Below, one piece after another: positions 21,385 through 29,686 of a DNA stretch of 37,520 nt. This DNA is from CAYJXJ01 sp964374095 (GTDB taxonomy: Bacteria > Elusimicrobiota > Elusimicrobia > UBA1565 > UBA9628). The notes below the pieces were generated by a model, which was not told the origin of the DNA, ran no database searches, and worked only from the letters and a program-made list of their open reading frames with translations. Every line of letters starts with the position of its first letter. Positions within the stretch are counted from its first letter, which is position 1. The DNA lies in contig CAYJXJ010000023.1 in assembly GCA_964374095.1 (NCBI GenBank), forward strand, positions 1-37,520. Direction: 5' to 3'. The position numbers were made by a program, and so were the translations under genes.

Positions 21385-23301
21385 ATGGCAGAACAAGAGC
21401 CGGAAACAGCAAAATCGCCCCAGCCTGACGGCGAGAAGGAGTCGACCGCGCCGCCCGCCGAGCCGGCGGCGGATGCTCCAAACGCCGCTCCGGGAGGGGT
21501 CGACAACGGTCCCGCGGCGTCCCAAACGATTGCGGAGGTCCGGCGTGACGAGCCGCCGGGCGCCCCTGTTGAGGAGCCCGCACGGGATGTCCCCGGCGGG
21601 CGGGATGGCGGCGCCGTCCCCTCCGTCCCGGGCGGCCTGCCGTCGTCCCACGGGGAGCACCCCCGGGGTCATGGTCGGCGCCGGCGTCGGGGGCGGGGCG
21701 GGCGCGGCGGCGGGGGCGAAGGCCCCCGTCCTCCCCAGGCCGCCCCACAGCACGCCCACGGCCGCTCTCGGGTGCGGGCGGAGGAGCGCGCGCGTCAGGA
21801 CGAGGATTCGGTCTCGCATGTTTCGGGGGGGGCCGAATCCCGCGCCAGGCCCCGGGTCAAGCGCGAAATCATCTCCAACACCAGCGTCGATGAGACTCGT
21901 GTCGCCATCCTAGAGGACGGCCGGCTCGCCGAACTCCATTGGGAGAGGCAGAACGCTCAGAGCATCGTGGGCAATATCTATAAGGGGGAGGTCGAGAACG
22001 TCTTGCCCGGAATTTCCTCGGCCTTCGTCAATATCGGATTCGAAAAGAACGCCTATCTCTACATTTCCGACGTGCTCGGCCAGAGGGGAGCTCCCATCGA
22101 TGCGACCCTCAAGAAGGGCCAGCATATCATGGTCCAGGTCGCCAAGGAGGCGATTGGAACCAAGGGAATGAAGGTCACGATGGATGTGGGCCTTCCCGGC
22201 CGGTACCTGGTGCTGACGCCGTTTCAGAAAACCGCCGGCAGCCGGGATCTGGGCGTTTCGCGCAATATCGAGGATCCGCAGGAGCGTCGCCGACTCTCGG
22301 CGATCATCGACAAACTCTCGGCCGAGGGGCTAACCGGTTGCGGCATCGTGGCCCGCACCGAGGCCGAGGGGGCGTCGGCCGATGACCTGGATCGGGAGGC
22401 CCGCTTCTTGATGGCCGCTTGGAAGGGGGTCCAGGGCCGCTTCGAGAGCGAGCCGCCGCCGGCGCTTATCTACAAGGACCTGGACCTCAATCTTCAGGTG
22501 GCCCGCGACCTGCTCGGCGACGAGGTGTATGTCTACCTCGTTGATGATTCCGCGGCGTTCAAGTCGGTGCAGGATTTCGCGTCCCGCATATCGCCCGGGC
22601 TCGCCGCCCGGGTGCGTCTCTACGACGGCCGGACCCCTATTTTCTCGGCCTTTGGCATCGAGGAGGAGATCCAGAAACTGAGGCAGACGAAGGTGACTCT
22701 TCCCAACGGCGGATCGATCATCATTCAGGAAGCCGAGTCGCTATGCGCCATCGACGTCAATACGGGCCGGTTCACGGGTTCCAAATCTCAGGAGGAGACC
22801 GTCACCCAGACCAATCTGGAGGCCGCTCGGGAGGTGGCCCACCAGCTGCGGCTTCGCAATATCGGCGGGATCGTGGTGGTCGACTTCATCGACATGCGCC
22901 GCGCCGCCAATCGAAACCGCGTCATGGAGGCGCTCATCGAGGCGACCGCCGGCGACCGGGCCAAGATCCGCATATTGCCGATCACCCGTCTGGGACTCAT
23001 CGAGATGACGCGGGAGCGCAAAAAGGAATCGACGCTGAGCTTGATCACGGAGGAGTGCCCCGAATGCAAGGGGGGCGGCCGGGTTTTGTCCGGCGAGACC
23101 ATGCATATCCGCATCCAGCGGCAGATCCAGGAGATGACCGCCGGACGTCCCGGGGGACAAGTTCGGCTCTTGCTTCATCCCGGCCTGGCGGAGTATTTCC
23201 GGGTGGAACGAGTCCGGTTGGAAAAGAATGTTCACCGTTCGGTCACCATCCAGCCGGACCCGCAATTACAGTGGGAAGACTACCGAATCGTTCTCGAGTG
23301 A
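21385..23301 (+). CDS. rng: Ribonuclease E/G with long disordered N-terminus
   Basis: Endoribonuclease of the RNase E/G family, acting in rRNA maturation and mRNA decay. 638 residues. Residues 1-155 are low-complexity (Pro/Ala/Glu, then an Arg/Gly-rich run near 95-115). The catalytic body follows: the S1 domain GNIYKGEVENVLPGISSAFV (about 196), the DNase-I-like site IDVNTGRFTGSKSQEETVTQ (about 456) and VVVDFIDMRRAANR (about 499), and the zinc-link CPECKGGGRV (about 558). The start ATG has GGAG 6 nt upstream. It ends overlapping the amidase gene. Confidence 0.95.
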   Translation: MAEQEPETAKSPQPDGEKESTAPPAEPAADAPNAAPGGVDNGPAASQTIAEVRRDEPPGAPVEEPARDVPGGRDGGAVPSVPGGLPSSHGEHPRGHGRRRRRGRGGRGGGGEGPRPPQAAPQHAHGRSRVRAEERARQDEDSVSHVSGGAESRARPRVKREIISNTSVDETRVAILEDGRLAELHWERQNAQSIVGNIYKGEVENVLPGISSAFVNIGFEKNAYLYISDVLGQRGAPIDATLKKGQHIMVQVAKEAIGTKGMKVTMDVGLPGRYLVLTPFQKTAGSRDLGVSRNIEDPQERRRLSAIIDKLSAEGLTGCGIVARTEAEGASADDLDREARFLMAAWKGVQGRFESEPPPALIYKDLDLNLQVARDLLGDEVYVYLVDDSAAFKSVQDFASRISPGLAARVRLYDGRTPIFSAFGIEEEIQKLRQTKVTLPNGGSIIIQEAESLCAIDVNTGRFTGSKSQEETVTQTNLEAAREVAHQLRLRNIGGIVVVDFIDMRRAANRNRVMEALIEATAGDRAKIRILPITRLGLIEMTRERKKESTLSLITEECPECKGGGRVLSGETMHIRIQRQIQEMTAGRPGGQVRLLLHPGLAEYFRVERVRLEKNVHRSVTIQPDPQLQWEDYRIVLE

Positions 23302-24845
23302 CCCTCATCCTCGCGCTCCTGGCCCTGGGCGTGCCGGGCCGGACGGACGCGGATGCGGGCAGCGTGGAGGCCGTCGTTGATGGGCGGCACGGCGGAACGA
23401 TCGCCCATTATTCGGCGGGCGGCCGGAGCTATCTCGGGCTTCGCGATGCGGCGGCGGCCCTGGGCGGGCAGTCCTATTGGTATCCCCTATCGGGCCGCGT
23501 TCGGTTGACCCTGCGGGGTCGGCCGCTCGAACTTTATGTCGGATCCGCGGAGGCGCGAACGGGCGACCGCAGGCTTGAACTCGACGCGCCGGTGCTTCTT
23601 CGCGGCGGTCAGGCCTACGCCCCGGCCTCTTGGTTTGTTTCCAGGGATTTCGCCGACTGGAGCGGGGCCAAGGGGGAATTTCAGAGGGCCTCCGGCGTGC
23701 TCGGGTTTGAGCGTGTCAGCACCGTGGGGGCCGCTCGATGGTTCGGTTATGGCGGCCGCACGCGCATCGTGATGGAGGTCGCGCCGGGGGTGGGCGTGCA
23801 GTCCGCGGCCCGGGGGCTGCGGGGGGTGGAGGTGATATTTCCGCTCGGGCGCATCGAATCGGCGGAAAATATCGATGTCGCCGATGAAAGGGTGGCGGGT
23901 TACGCTCTTAAACAGGATTCGAGATCGGCCCGTTTGACGATCACGCTGGCGCGGGCGGGGATACCCTGGAGGCTGCGGGAATTCCCGGACCCGCGGCGGA
24001 TTGCCATAGATGTCGGGGCCGAGGCGCCGTGGGATCAGGCTGTGCCGGGCGGTCCGGCGGTTGGGATCTCGACGGTGCCTGCCCTTCCAAGGATAATGGA
24101 GGGGCAGGCCCTTCCAACGATAATGGAAGGGCAGGTTCGCCAGGCGGGAGAGCGTCTCCGCAAGCCGAGGATCGTGGTGGACGCGGGCCACGGCGGGAAG
24201 GACCCCGGCGCCAGAGGCAGGCGCGGGACCTTGGAGAAGGATGTCGCGCTCAAGGCCGCTCTTGAGTTGGCGCGGCTCCTGCGGGATGAGGGGGCCTTCG
24301 AGGTCATCCTGACTCGGGGCGACGACACTTTCGTCCCCCTCGCCGAGCGCTCCCGGATCGCCAACGAGGCGCAGGCGGACCTGTTTGTATCGATCCATTG
24401 CAACTCCTCGCCCCAGCCGCGCGATTCCGGCTTCGAGGTGTATTTCCTCTCCGAGAAGGCCTCGGATGCGGATGCCGAGCGCCTTGCCGAGCTGGAGAAC
24501 TCGGTCCTCAAGCTCGAGGAGTTGGCCAAGGGAGACGACGAGGCCGGCGCGATACTGCGCGCCATGGTAAAGACCGAGAACATCAACGAGGCTTCCGAAT
24601 TGGCCGGCCTCGTCGCCCGCGCGGTTTCCAGCCGGGTGGACATCGAGAATCGGGGAGTCAAGCAGGCGTCCTTCTTCGTTCTCCGCGGCACCCAGGCTCC
24701 GGCCGTGCTCGCCGAGCTGGCCTACCTGTCCAACCGCAAGGAGGAGGCCCGCCTGCAGTCCCGCCGCTTTCGCCGGAAGATGGTCGACGGCCTCTATGCC
24801 GGAGTCTTGGACTATTCCCGCCGGCAGGGTTGGCTGAAGCGATGA
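23298..24845 (+). CDS. N-acetylmuramoyl-L-alanine amidase (Amidase_3) with AMIN domain
   Basis: Zinc amidase that removes stem peptides from peptidoglycan. The GTG at 23298 overlaps the rng stop (GTGA) and gives a short hydrophobic signal-like N-terminus (LILALLALGVPG). Residues 22-140 look like a copper-amine-oxidase N-domain stalk (GGRSYLGLRDAAAALGG). About 146-240 fits an AMIN wall-targeting domain. From 292 is Amidase_3 with ligands H298 (DAGHGGKDPGA), E313 (TLEKDVAL), H367 (SIHCNS) and E473 (LAELAYLSN). The linker at 262-279 contains a 9-residue duplication (ALPxIMEGQ). Confidence 0.93.
   Translation: MTLILALLALGVPGRTDADAGSVEAVVDGRHGGTIAHYSAGGRSYLGLRDAAAALGGQSYWYPLSGRVRLTLRGRPLELYVGSAEARTGDRRLELDAPVLLRGGQAYAPASWFVSRDFADWSGAKGEFQRASGVLGFERVSTVGAARWFGYGGRTRIVMEVAPGVGVQSAARGLRGVEVIFPLGRIESAENIDVADERVAGYALKQDSRSARLTITLARAGIPWRLREFPDPRRIAIDVGAEAPWDQAVPGGPAVGISTVPALPRIMEGQALPTIMEGQVRQAGERLRKPRIVVDAGHGGKDPGARGRRGTLEKDVALKAALELARLLRDEGAFEVILTRGDDTFVPLAERSRIANEAQADLFVSIHCNSSPQPRDSGFEVYFLSEKASDADAERLAELENSVLKLEELAKGDDEAGAILRAMVKTENINEASELAGLVARAVSSRVDIENRGVKQASFFVLRGTQAPAVLAELAYLSNRKEEARLQSRRFRRKMVDGLYAGVLDYSRRQGWLKR
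24081..24134 (+). repeat. Tandem 27-nt palindromic repeat inside the amidase linker
   Basis: Two 27-nt units, 24081-24107 and 24108-24134, match at 25 of 27 bases and encode ALPRIMEGQ and ALPTIMEGQ in frame. Each unit is itself a hairpin: unit 2 has GCCCTTCCA (24108-24116) pairing perfectly with TGGAAGGGC (24124-24132). Unit 1 forms a 12-bp stem (24078-24089 with 24097-24108) with one G-U pair. It falls between the AMIN and catalytic domains, where an insertion would be tolerated. Confidence 0.75.
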
Positions 24846-25660
24846 ATATCCAAGCCCGCCGTCCCGCGGACCGGCCCATCGGCGTATTCGACTCGGGGCT
24901 GGGGGGGCTCACCGTCCTGTCGGCGCTGGCGCGGCGCATGCCGCAGGAGCCTCTTGTCTATTTCGGAGACACCGCCCATTTGCCCTACGGCACGAAGTCC
25001 GAGGACGCCGTGGGGCGCTATTCCCTCGCCTGCGCCCGCATACTCGCCGAGTCCGGCATCAAGGCCCTGGTGGTGGCGTGCAACACCGCCTCGGCGCTGG
25101 CCTTGCCCAAGATCCGGGAGGCCGTCCGCGTGCCGGTGGTCGGGGTGATCCTGCCGGGGGCGCGGGCGGCGGCGCAAGTCAGCCGCAACGGCACGATCGG
25201 CATCATCGGCACGGAGGCCACCATCGCATCCGGCGCCTACACCCGCGCGGTGCGGGGGTTCAAGCCCCGGGCGCGGGTGATCCCGGCGGCCTGCCCGCTT
25301 TTCGTTCCTTTGGCCGAGGAAGGATGGTGGGAAGACCCGGTCACGGAGGCGGTCGCGCGCCGCTACCTGGCGGCGCTGCGCCGGGCCGGGATGGACACCC
25401 TCATACTCGGCTGCACGCATTACCCGCTGCTCAAGCGGGTGATCGGCCGGGTCGCGGGCCCCGGAGTCGCCCTCATTGATTCCGCCGAGCAGACGGCGAT
25501 CGAGGCGGAAGACCTCCTGATCAGCCTCAAGCTGCGGCGGACCGCCGGCCGCGGGGAGCGGCGGTTCATGGTCTCCGACGGTCCCAAACGCTTCGGAAAA
25601 TTCGCCCGGCTTCTTCTGGGCCGAGCCGTCGCCGTCGATGTCCGCCGGAGCGATCCATGA
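24842..25660 (+). CDS. murI: Glutamate racemase
   Basis: Makes D-glutamate for peptidoglycan. 272 residues. The two catalytic cysteines are C80 in VVACNTASA and C191 in LGCTHYPLL, and the supporting FDSGLGGLTVL (D17) and YFGDTAHLPYGTKS motifs are intact. The ATG overlaps the amidase stop by 4 nt. A longer open frame upstream is the shadow of the amidase. The genes around it also concern wall synthesis. Confidence 0.96.
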   Translation: MNIQARRPADRPIGVFDSGLGGLTVLSALARRMPQEPLVYFGDTAHLPYGTKSEDAVGRYSLACARILAESGIKALVVACNTASALALPKIREAVRVPVVGVILPGARAAAQVSRNGTIGIIGTEATIASGAYTRAVRGFKPRARVIPAACPLFVPLAEEGWWEDPVTEAVARRYLAALRRAGMDTLILGCTHYPLLKRVIGRVAGPGVALIDSAEQTAIEAEDLLISLKLRRTAGRGERRFMVSDGPKRFGKFARLLLGRAVAVDVRRSDP

Positions 25661-26253
25661 CCCGTCCCTCCGCGGGCCTGCGGGGAATCGGCGCGGCGAA
25701 GGCCGCCTTGGACCGCGGATTTTCTCGGATCGGCAAGGACCTCGATCCCGGGGATCCGGTTCATCTGGCGTTGGCGGCGCGGGCTTCCGGCGCGATCGGC
25801 TTGTCGAACTCGGCCGCGCTTGTGGTGCGCCAGGGCCTGGTCGCGGAGGCCGCGGTCCTCGTGGATCGCCTGCTGGAACTTTCCGTCGAAGCCCGCTGGG
25901 TCGCCGCGGGCGAGAGCCGGCGCCGGGCGTTTGAATTGGCGCAGGCGGGGGCATCCCTGTGGCCCCGGGCGGAGCTTGCGGGGCTCATGGGATCATTGGG
26001 ATTTCCTGGAGAACTCGTGGCGGCCTTGGGGCCGCTGTGGGACACGCGCGCGCATGGGGGCGCCGGACATATCCCCTGGGGACACCGTTTTGACGCCGGC
26101 CGCAAGCCGGGACTGGCGGGTGAAGATTTGCTGCACATTGCGGCGCTGGCCATGGGCCAGGTGTTGATGGCCCTTGATTCGACCTGGGGAGGTCTTTTTC
26201 CCCCGGGCGGGCCCGGCGCCGGAGCCGAGGAGCGATCACATGAACCATCATGA
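25657..26253 (+). CDS. Hypothetical helical protein between murI and rho
   Basis: 198 residues I cannot assign firmly. It appears alpha-helical with no signal peptide. The stretch AAVLVDRLLELSVEARWVAA (about residues 66-85) followed by GESRRRAFEL recalls the repeated helix pattern of DUF5677-like proteins, whose function is unknown; this resemblance is only by eye. It overlaps murI by 4 nt and rho by 14 nt, so it is certainly part of the same transcript. It is not an OB-fold domain and therefore does not supply the missing half of Rho. Confidence 0.75.
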   Translation: MTRPSAGLRGIGAAKAALDRGFSRIGKDLDPGDPVHLALAARASGAIGLSNSAALVVRQGLVAEAAVLVDRLLELSVEARWVAAGESRRRAFELAQAGASLWPRAELAGLMGSLGFPGELVAALGPLWDTRAHGGAGHIPWGHRFDAGRKPGLAGEDLLHIAALAMGQVLMALDSTWGGLFPPGGPGAGAEERSHEPS

Positions 26254-27220
26254 CAGACACAGACAAGGACGCCATGGGGGGCGCCATTTCCACCGGCGGC
26301 ATGACCGGCCGAACCAACAAAGGCAGCAGAACGCGCCTCCCCAGCGCGGCGAGCCGACGGAGGCCGAGAAGGTCTTTATGGCCAAGACTCCCATCGACCC
26401 CCAGCCGTGGATTCAGCTGGAGAAGGGTTCGACCGAGCCGTCGATGCGGGCCATGGACATCCTCTCGCCCGTCGGAAAGGGCACCCGGGGACTGATCGTC
26501 GCGCCTCCGAAGGCGGGAAAGACCACCTTCCTGCGCCAAATCTCCAACGCCGTCCACGGCTCCGACCCGACGATCAAGCAGTTCGCGCTCCTCATCGATG
26601 AGCGGCCCGAGGAGGTGACCGAGTTCAAGCGCGGCGTCCCGGCGGAGGTCGTGGCTTCCTCGAGCGACCAGGCCTACGAACGGCACGTGGCCGTGGCCGA
26701 GAACTTGATGCGCCAAGCGGTGGAGCGCGCGGCCAAGGGCGAGGATGTCTTCGTGCTGCTGGACTCGCTCACGCGGCTGGCGCGCGTGCACAACCAGTTC
26801 GCTCCCGGGAACCGCACCATGAGCGGAGGGTTGGATTCGCGGGCCATGGAAGTGCCGCGGCGCATTTTCGGAGCGGCGCGCAAGCTCGAAGAGGGAGGGT
26901 CGCTCACGATCTTGGCGACCATCCTTGTCGAAACCGGAAGCCGGATGGATGAGATCATCTTCCAGGAATTCAAGGGCACGGGAAACATGGATATGGTGCT
27001 CTTCCGCGCCGCGGCCGACAATAGGATCTTCCCGGCGCTCAAGATCCGCGAGACCGGGACCCGCAAGGAAGAGAAGCTCCTTCCTCCCGACACCCTTGCC
27101 GGCGTGTGGAAGCTGCGGCGCATCTTGGCGGGGATGGGCGATCTTGAGGCGATCCGCGCCTTCACCGAGATGCTGCGCGTGCACAAGACCAACGAGGCCC
27201 TGCTGAGCTCGCTTAAATGA
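26240..27220 (+). CDS. rho: Transcription termination factor Rho lacking the N-terminal RNA-binding domain
   Basis: Rho is the hexameric RNA translocase that ends transcription. Only the motor half is present: Walker A APPKAGKTT at residues 88-96 (about 178 in E. coli), LLIDERPEEVTEF, Walker B VFVLLDSLTRLARVHNQF, FGAARKLEEGGSLTILAT, KGTGNMDMVLFR and the R-loop TGTRKEEKLL. At 326 residues it is about 90 shorter than usual. The N-terminal helix bundle and OB/CSD primary RNA site are replaced by about 55 residues rich in His, Arg and Gln. The ATG at 26240 is preferred to TTG 26174; a TGA at 26165 closes the frame above that. Confidence 0.93.
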   Translation: MNHHDRHRQGRHGGRHFHRRHDRPNQQRQQNAPPQRGEPTEAEKVFMAKTPIDPQPWIQLEKGSTEPSMRAMDILSPVGKGTRGLIVAPPKAGKTTFLRQISNAVHGSDPTIKQFALLIDERPEEVTEFKRGVPAEVVASSSDQAYERHVAVAENLMRQAVERAAKGEDVFVLLDSLTRLARVHNQFAPGNRTMSGGLDSRAMEVPRRIFGAARKLEEGGSLTILATILVETGSRMDEIIFQEFKGTGNMDMVLFRAAADNRIFPALKIRETGTRKEEKLLPPDTLAGVWKLRRILAGMGDLEAIRAFTEMLRVHKTNEALLSSLK

Positions 27221-27597
27221 CGCGCCACGCCGTCTCGACTCCCGAGGCCCCCCAAGCCATCGGCCCGTACTCGCAGGCCCTGCGATGCGGGGAGTGGCTG
27301 TTCGTCTCGGGGCAAATCCCGCTGGACCCGGAGGGGCGTCTTGTGCCCGGCGGAATCGCGGAGCAGACCGAGCGCGTGATCCTAAATATCGGCGCCATAC
27401 TCAGGGCCGAAGGCCTTGGCCTGGAGCATGTCGCCAAGACAACGGTGTTTCTGGCCCAAATGAAGGACTTTCCGGCCATGAACGAGATCTACGCCCGCTT
27501 CTTCAAGGCCCCGTTCCCCGCCCGGGCCACGGTGCAGGCCGCGGCCCTGCCCAGGGGCGTGGCCGTGGAGATCGAGGCCATCGCGACGACGGGTTGA
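27217..27597 (+). CDS. ridA: RidA/YjgF family enamine/imine deaminase
   Basis: Hydrolyses reactive enamine/imine products of PLP enzymes. 126 residues with family motifs APQAIGPYSQALRCGEWLFV, SGQIPLDPEGRLVPGGIAEQ and PARATVQAAALPRGVAVEIE, where the Arg that holds the substrate carboxylate is present. It overlaps rho by 4 nt and is the last gene of the plus-strand array. The convergent minus-strand array ends only 25 nt away, and no hairpin terminator is visible in that gap. Confidence 0.95.
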   Translation: MTRHAVSTPEAPQAIGPYSQALRCGEWLFVSGQIPLDPEGRLVPGGIAEQTERVILNIGAILRAEGLGLEHVAKTTVFLAQMKDFPAMNEIYARFFKAPFPARATVQAAALPRGVAVEIEAIATTG

Positions 27598-27622
27598 GCG
27601 TTAACCGAGGCCGCCCTGGAGA

Positions 27623-29686
27623 TTATTGAAACACCAGCAGCGGCAGGAGGCTGGCGTAGGCATCGGTCCAGGCCCTGACCCGAAAGGGCGTTGCCTCCCT
27701 TAGATCCAACCAGCCTTCTTCGAGCAGGCGGGCTATGTTCTTGCCGTCACGGCTGAAGGCGATCCAGAGGGACGGGTAGTGATCGCGATGGCGCTCCCGA
27801 GCCGGCTTGGAGTGGCGAACGGCGGCCGCGACCCCGAGATCCCGGGCTAGGCTGGCCATTACCGGGCGCAAGTCCACCATGCGGTTGGAGACGTTCATGA
27901 CGATGAGTCCTTCCGGAGTCAAACGGTTGAAGTAGAGCTCGAAGGCTTCGCGGGTCATGAGGTGGACGGGGGCCGCGTCGGAGTTGAAGGCGTCCAGGAT
28001 CAGCAAGTCGTGCCGGATCTCGGGGCGCAGCGCCAAGGACCGGCGCCCATCGCCGATGACGACCGCGACCTCGGCCCGGCATTCGCGCAGGAAGCTGAAG
28101 TGCTCGCGGGCCAGCTTTTCGACATCCTGGTCGAGTTCGTAGAAGAGCCAGCGCTGATCCTTCCGAGCGTAGGCGGCGAGAGTCCCGGCGCCCAGGCCGA
28201 CGACCCCGATGCTCTCGGCTCGGGGCCCGAAAATGCGCAGGACGTCGGAGATCGGCGAGCCGGCATAGTAATAGGCGAGAGGGATGCCGCGTTGGTCGAG
28301 TTTGGTGGACTCCACCCCGTGCAGGGTGTTGCCGTGAAAGAGCCGGCGGAACCCGCCGCGGTCCTTTACCTCGTAGATTCCGTAGTAATTCCTCAACGCG
28401 GCCACGGGTCCGCCGAGCCGCTCCGGCAGCGGGATAAGCGCCGGCGCGGCCATGAGGGAGAGCACGATCGCGGCGGGAAGGGCCCAGCGGCGCCGGCGCC
28501 AAGCGTCGAGATCCCTGAGGACCATGGCCCCCAGGGCGAGAATGCCGGCCACCAGCCAGTCGAGCCCCACGAGGGCGTTGGCGGGGAAGGCGAGGGGGAC
28601 GGCGAGGGTGATGATGGCGCTGCCCAGAAACCCGCCGAGGGCGACGCAGAGGTAGTAGCGCGGCATGTCGCATGCCAGCGCGGGGCGCAGGCGGGCCAGC
28701 GAGGCGTTGCCGATCATTCCCGTGGCGAAGAGGGCGACGGCGTTGAGAAGCAGGCCGCAGAGGACGACGGCATGGGCCAGGAGTTTGAGCTCACTCTCGA
28801 AGATGAAGCCTCCGATGGCGGCCGCGGCGACCGGCAGGATGAGCAGGGCCAGGAGCGCCAGAAGTCTTCGATAGAGCGGCCCGCCTTCCCAGGGGTCGCG
28901 TTTGAAGGCCAGGATGAAGGTGAGCAGATAGATGGCCAACGGGATCGCCCACACCAGGGGCAGGGGGGCGAAGCTGAAGGTCAGAAAGTTCGTGGCCGCG
29001 AGCATCGCCGCGCCGGGGGCGGCGCTGAGCGACAGCCAGACGAGCTCCCGGCGGCCCCATCCGGCCGCAGCCCTCTCCGGGGAAGGAGGATGGCTGCCCT
29101 CCGAGGTCGTCCCTTCCAAAATCCGGGAAGGGGACGGCAAACACGCGAGGTGCGACACGGCGTAGACGAGATAGAGCGTGCGCCAGAGCCGTATCTGGTC
29201 GGGAAGCGGGAGCAGAGACTCAACGAGCAGGGGGTAGCTCAGCAGGCCGAACAGGGCCCCGGCGTTGGACGCGGCGTAGAGGACGTAGGGATTCTCGCGG
29301 TCCCGCGAGTCGGATGACATCAGCCAGCTCTGGGCGACGGGCACCGTCGTGGAGAGAGCGAAAAACGGCGCGCCCACGCCCAGCGCCAGGGCCGAGGCGA
29401 CGGCGAGGATGATGTGTCCGTCATGGGGGCTCACGGAGACCGGAACGACCCCGGCCGCGGCCAGCAGGCCGAGGTGGCCGAGGGCTTGGCGCCGAGGCGG
29501 CCAGCGGCCGATAACGGCGCGTCCGTAGGCATAGCCGGCGAGCAGGACCGCCTGGAAGAACAGGGTGCATGCCATCCAGACCGCGGCGGTGCCTCCGAAA
29601 TGCGGGAGGAGGAGCTTGCCGGCGAGAAGCTCGATCTGAAAAAGGAGGAAGGATCCGAGAAAGGCGACGGCGCGGTGCGGGGTCAG
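27623..29686 (-). CDS. Membrane-fused spermidine synthase-like protein
   Basis: The N-terminal two thirds contain about twelve hydrophobic helices (AVAFLGSFLLFQIELLAGKL at the start), with a linker of about 25 residues in the middle. The C-terminal third is a polyamine aminopropyltransferase-type Rossmann domain: IGVVGLGAGTLAAYA, FYELDQDVEKLA, VVIGDGRRSL and LILDAFNSDAAPVHLMT. The substrate is unknown; such fusions are widespread. No ATG, GTG or TTG lies at a sensible place. A CTG at 29686 overlapping the dapA stop (CTGA) is shown; GTG at 29776 inside dapA is the alternative. Last gene of the minus-strand array. Confidence 0.85.
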   Translation of the reverse strand: MTPHRAVAFLGSFLLFQIELLAGKLLLPHFGGTAAVWMACTLFFQAVLLAGYAYGRAVIGRWPPRRQALGHLGLLAAAGVVPVSVSPHDGHIILAVASALALGVGAPFFALSTTVPVAQSWLMSSDSRDRENPYVLYAASNAGALFGLLSYPLLVESLLPLPDQIRLWRTLYLVYAVSHLACLPSPSRILEGTTSEGSHPPSPERAAAGWGRRELVWLSLSAAPGAAMLAATNFLTFSFAPLPLVWAIPLAIYLLTFILAFKRDPWEGGPLYRRLLALLALLILPVAAAAIGGFIFESELKLLAHAVVLCGLLLNAVALFATGMIGNASLARLRPALACDMPRYYLCVALGGFLGSAIITLAVPLAFPANALVGLDWLVAGILALGAMVLRDLDAWRRRRWALPAAIVLSLMAAPALIPLPERLGGPVAALRNYYGIYEVKDRGGFRRLFHGNTLHGVESTKLDQRGIPLAYYYAGSPISDVLRIFGPRAESIGVVGLGAGTLAAYARKDQRWLFYELDQDVEKLAREHFSFLRECRAEVAVVIGDGRRSLALRPEIRHDLLILDAFNSDAAPVHLMTREAFELYFNRLTPEGLIVMNVSNRMVDLRPVMASLARDLGVAAAVRHSKPARERHRDHYPSLWIAFSRDGKNIARLLEEGWLDLREATPFRVRAWTDAYASLLPLLVFQ
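29111..29132 (-). repeat. Palindrome inside the spermidine-synthase-like linker
   Basis: CCCTTCC (29111-29117) and GGAAGGG (29126-29132) pair perfectly around an 8-nt loop. Read on the minus strand it encodes part of the linker SRILEGTTSEG between two blocks of membrane helices. The arms are identical to those of the palindromes in the amidase linker (24109-24131), and the encoded peptide (ILEG versus IMEG) is similar, which suggests a common repeat family. Confidence 0.5.

Noticed and set aside
24081..24134. The tandem 27-nt repeat as a mini CRISPR array
   Set aside because: The two units are directly adjacent without spacers, are in frame inside a gene, and no cas genes are present.
27598..27622. 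Bidirectional terminator between the converging arrays
   Set aside because: The 25-nt gap has no inverted repeat or T-run. Termination presumably lies inside the opposing genes or depends on another mechanism.
27962..29317. Plus-strand open frame opposite the spermidine-synthase-like gene
   Set aside because: The sense strand encodes membrane helices and a clear Rossmann methyltransferase-like domain; the plus-strand product is a Glu/Gly/Arg-rich shadow.
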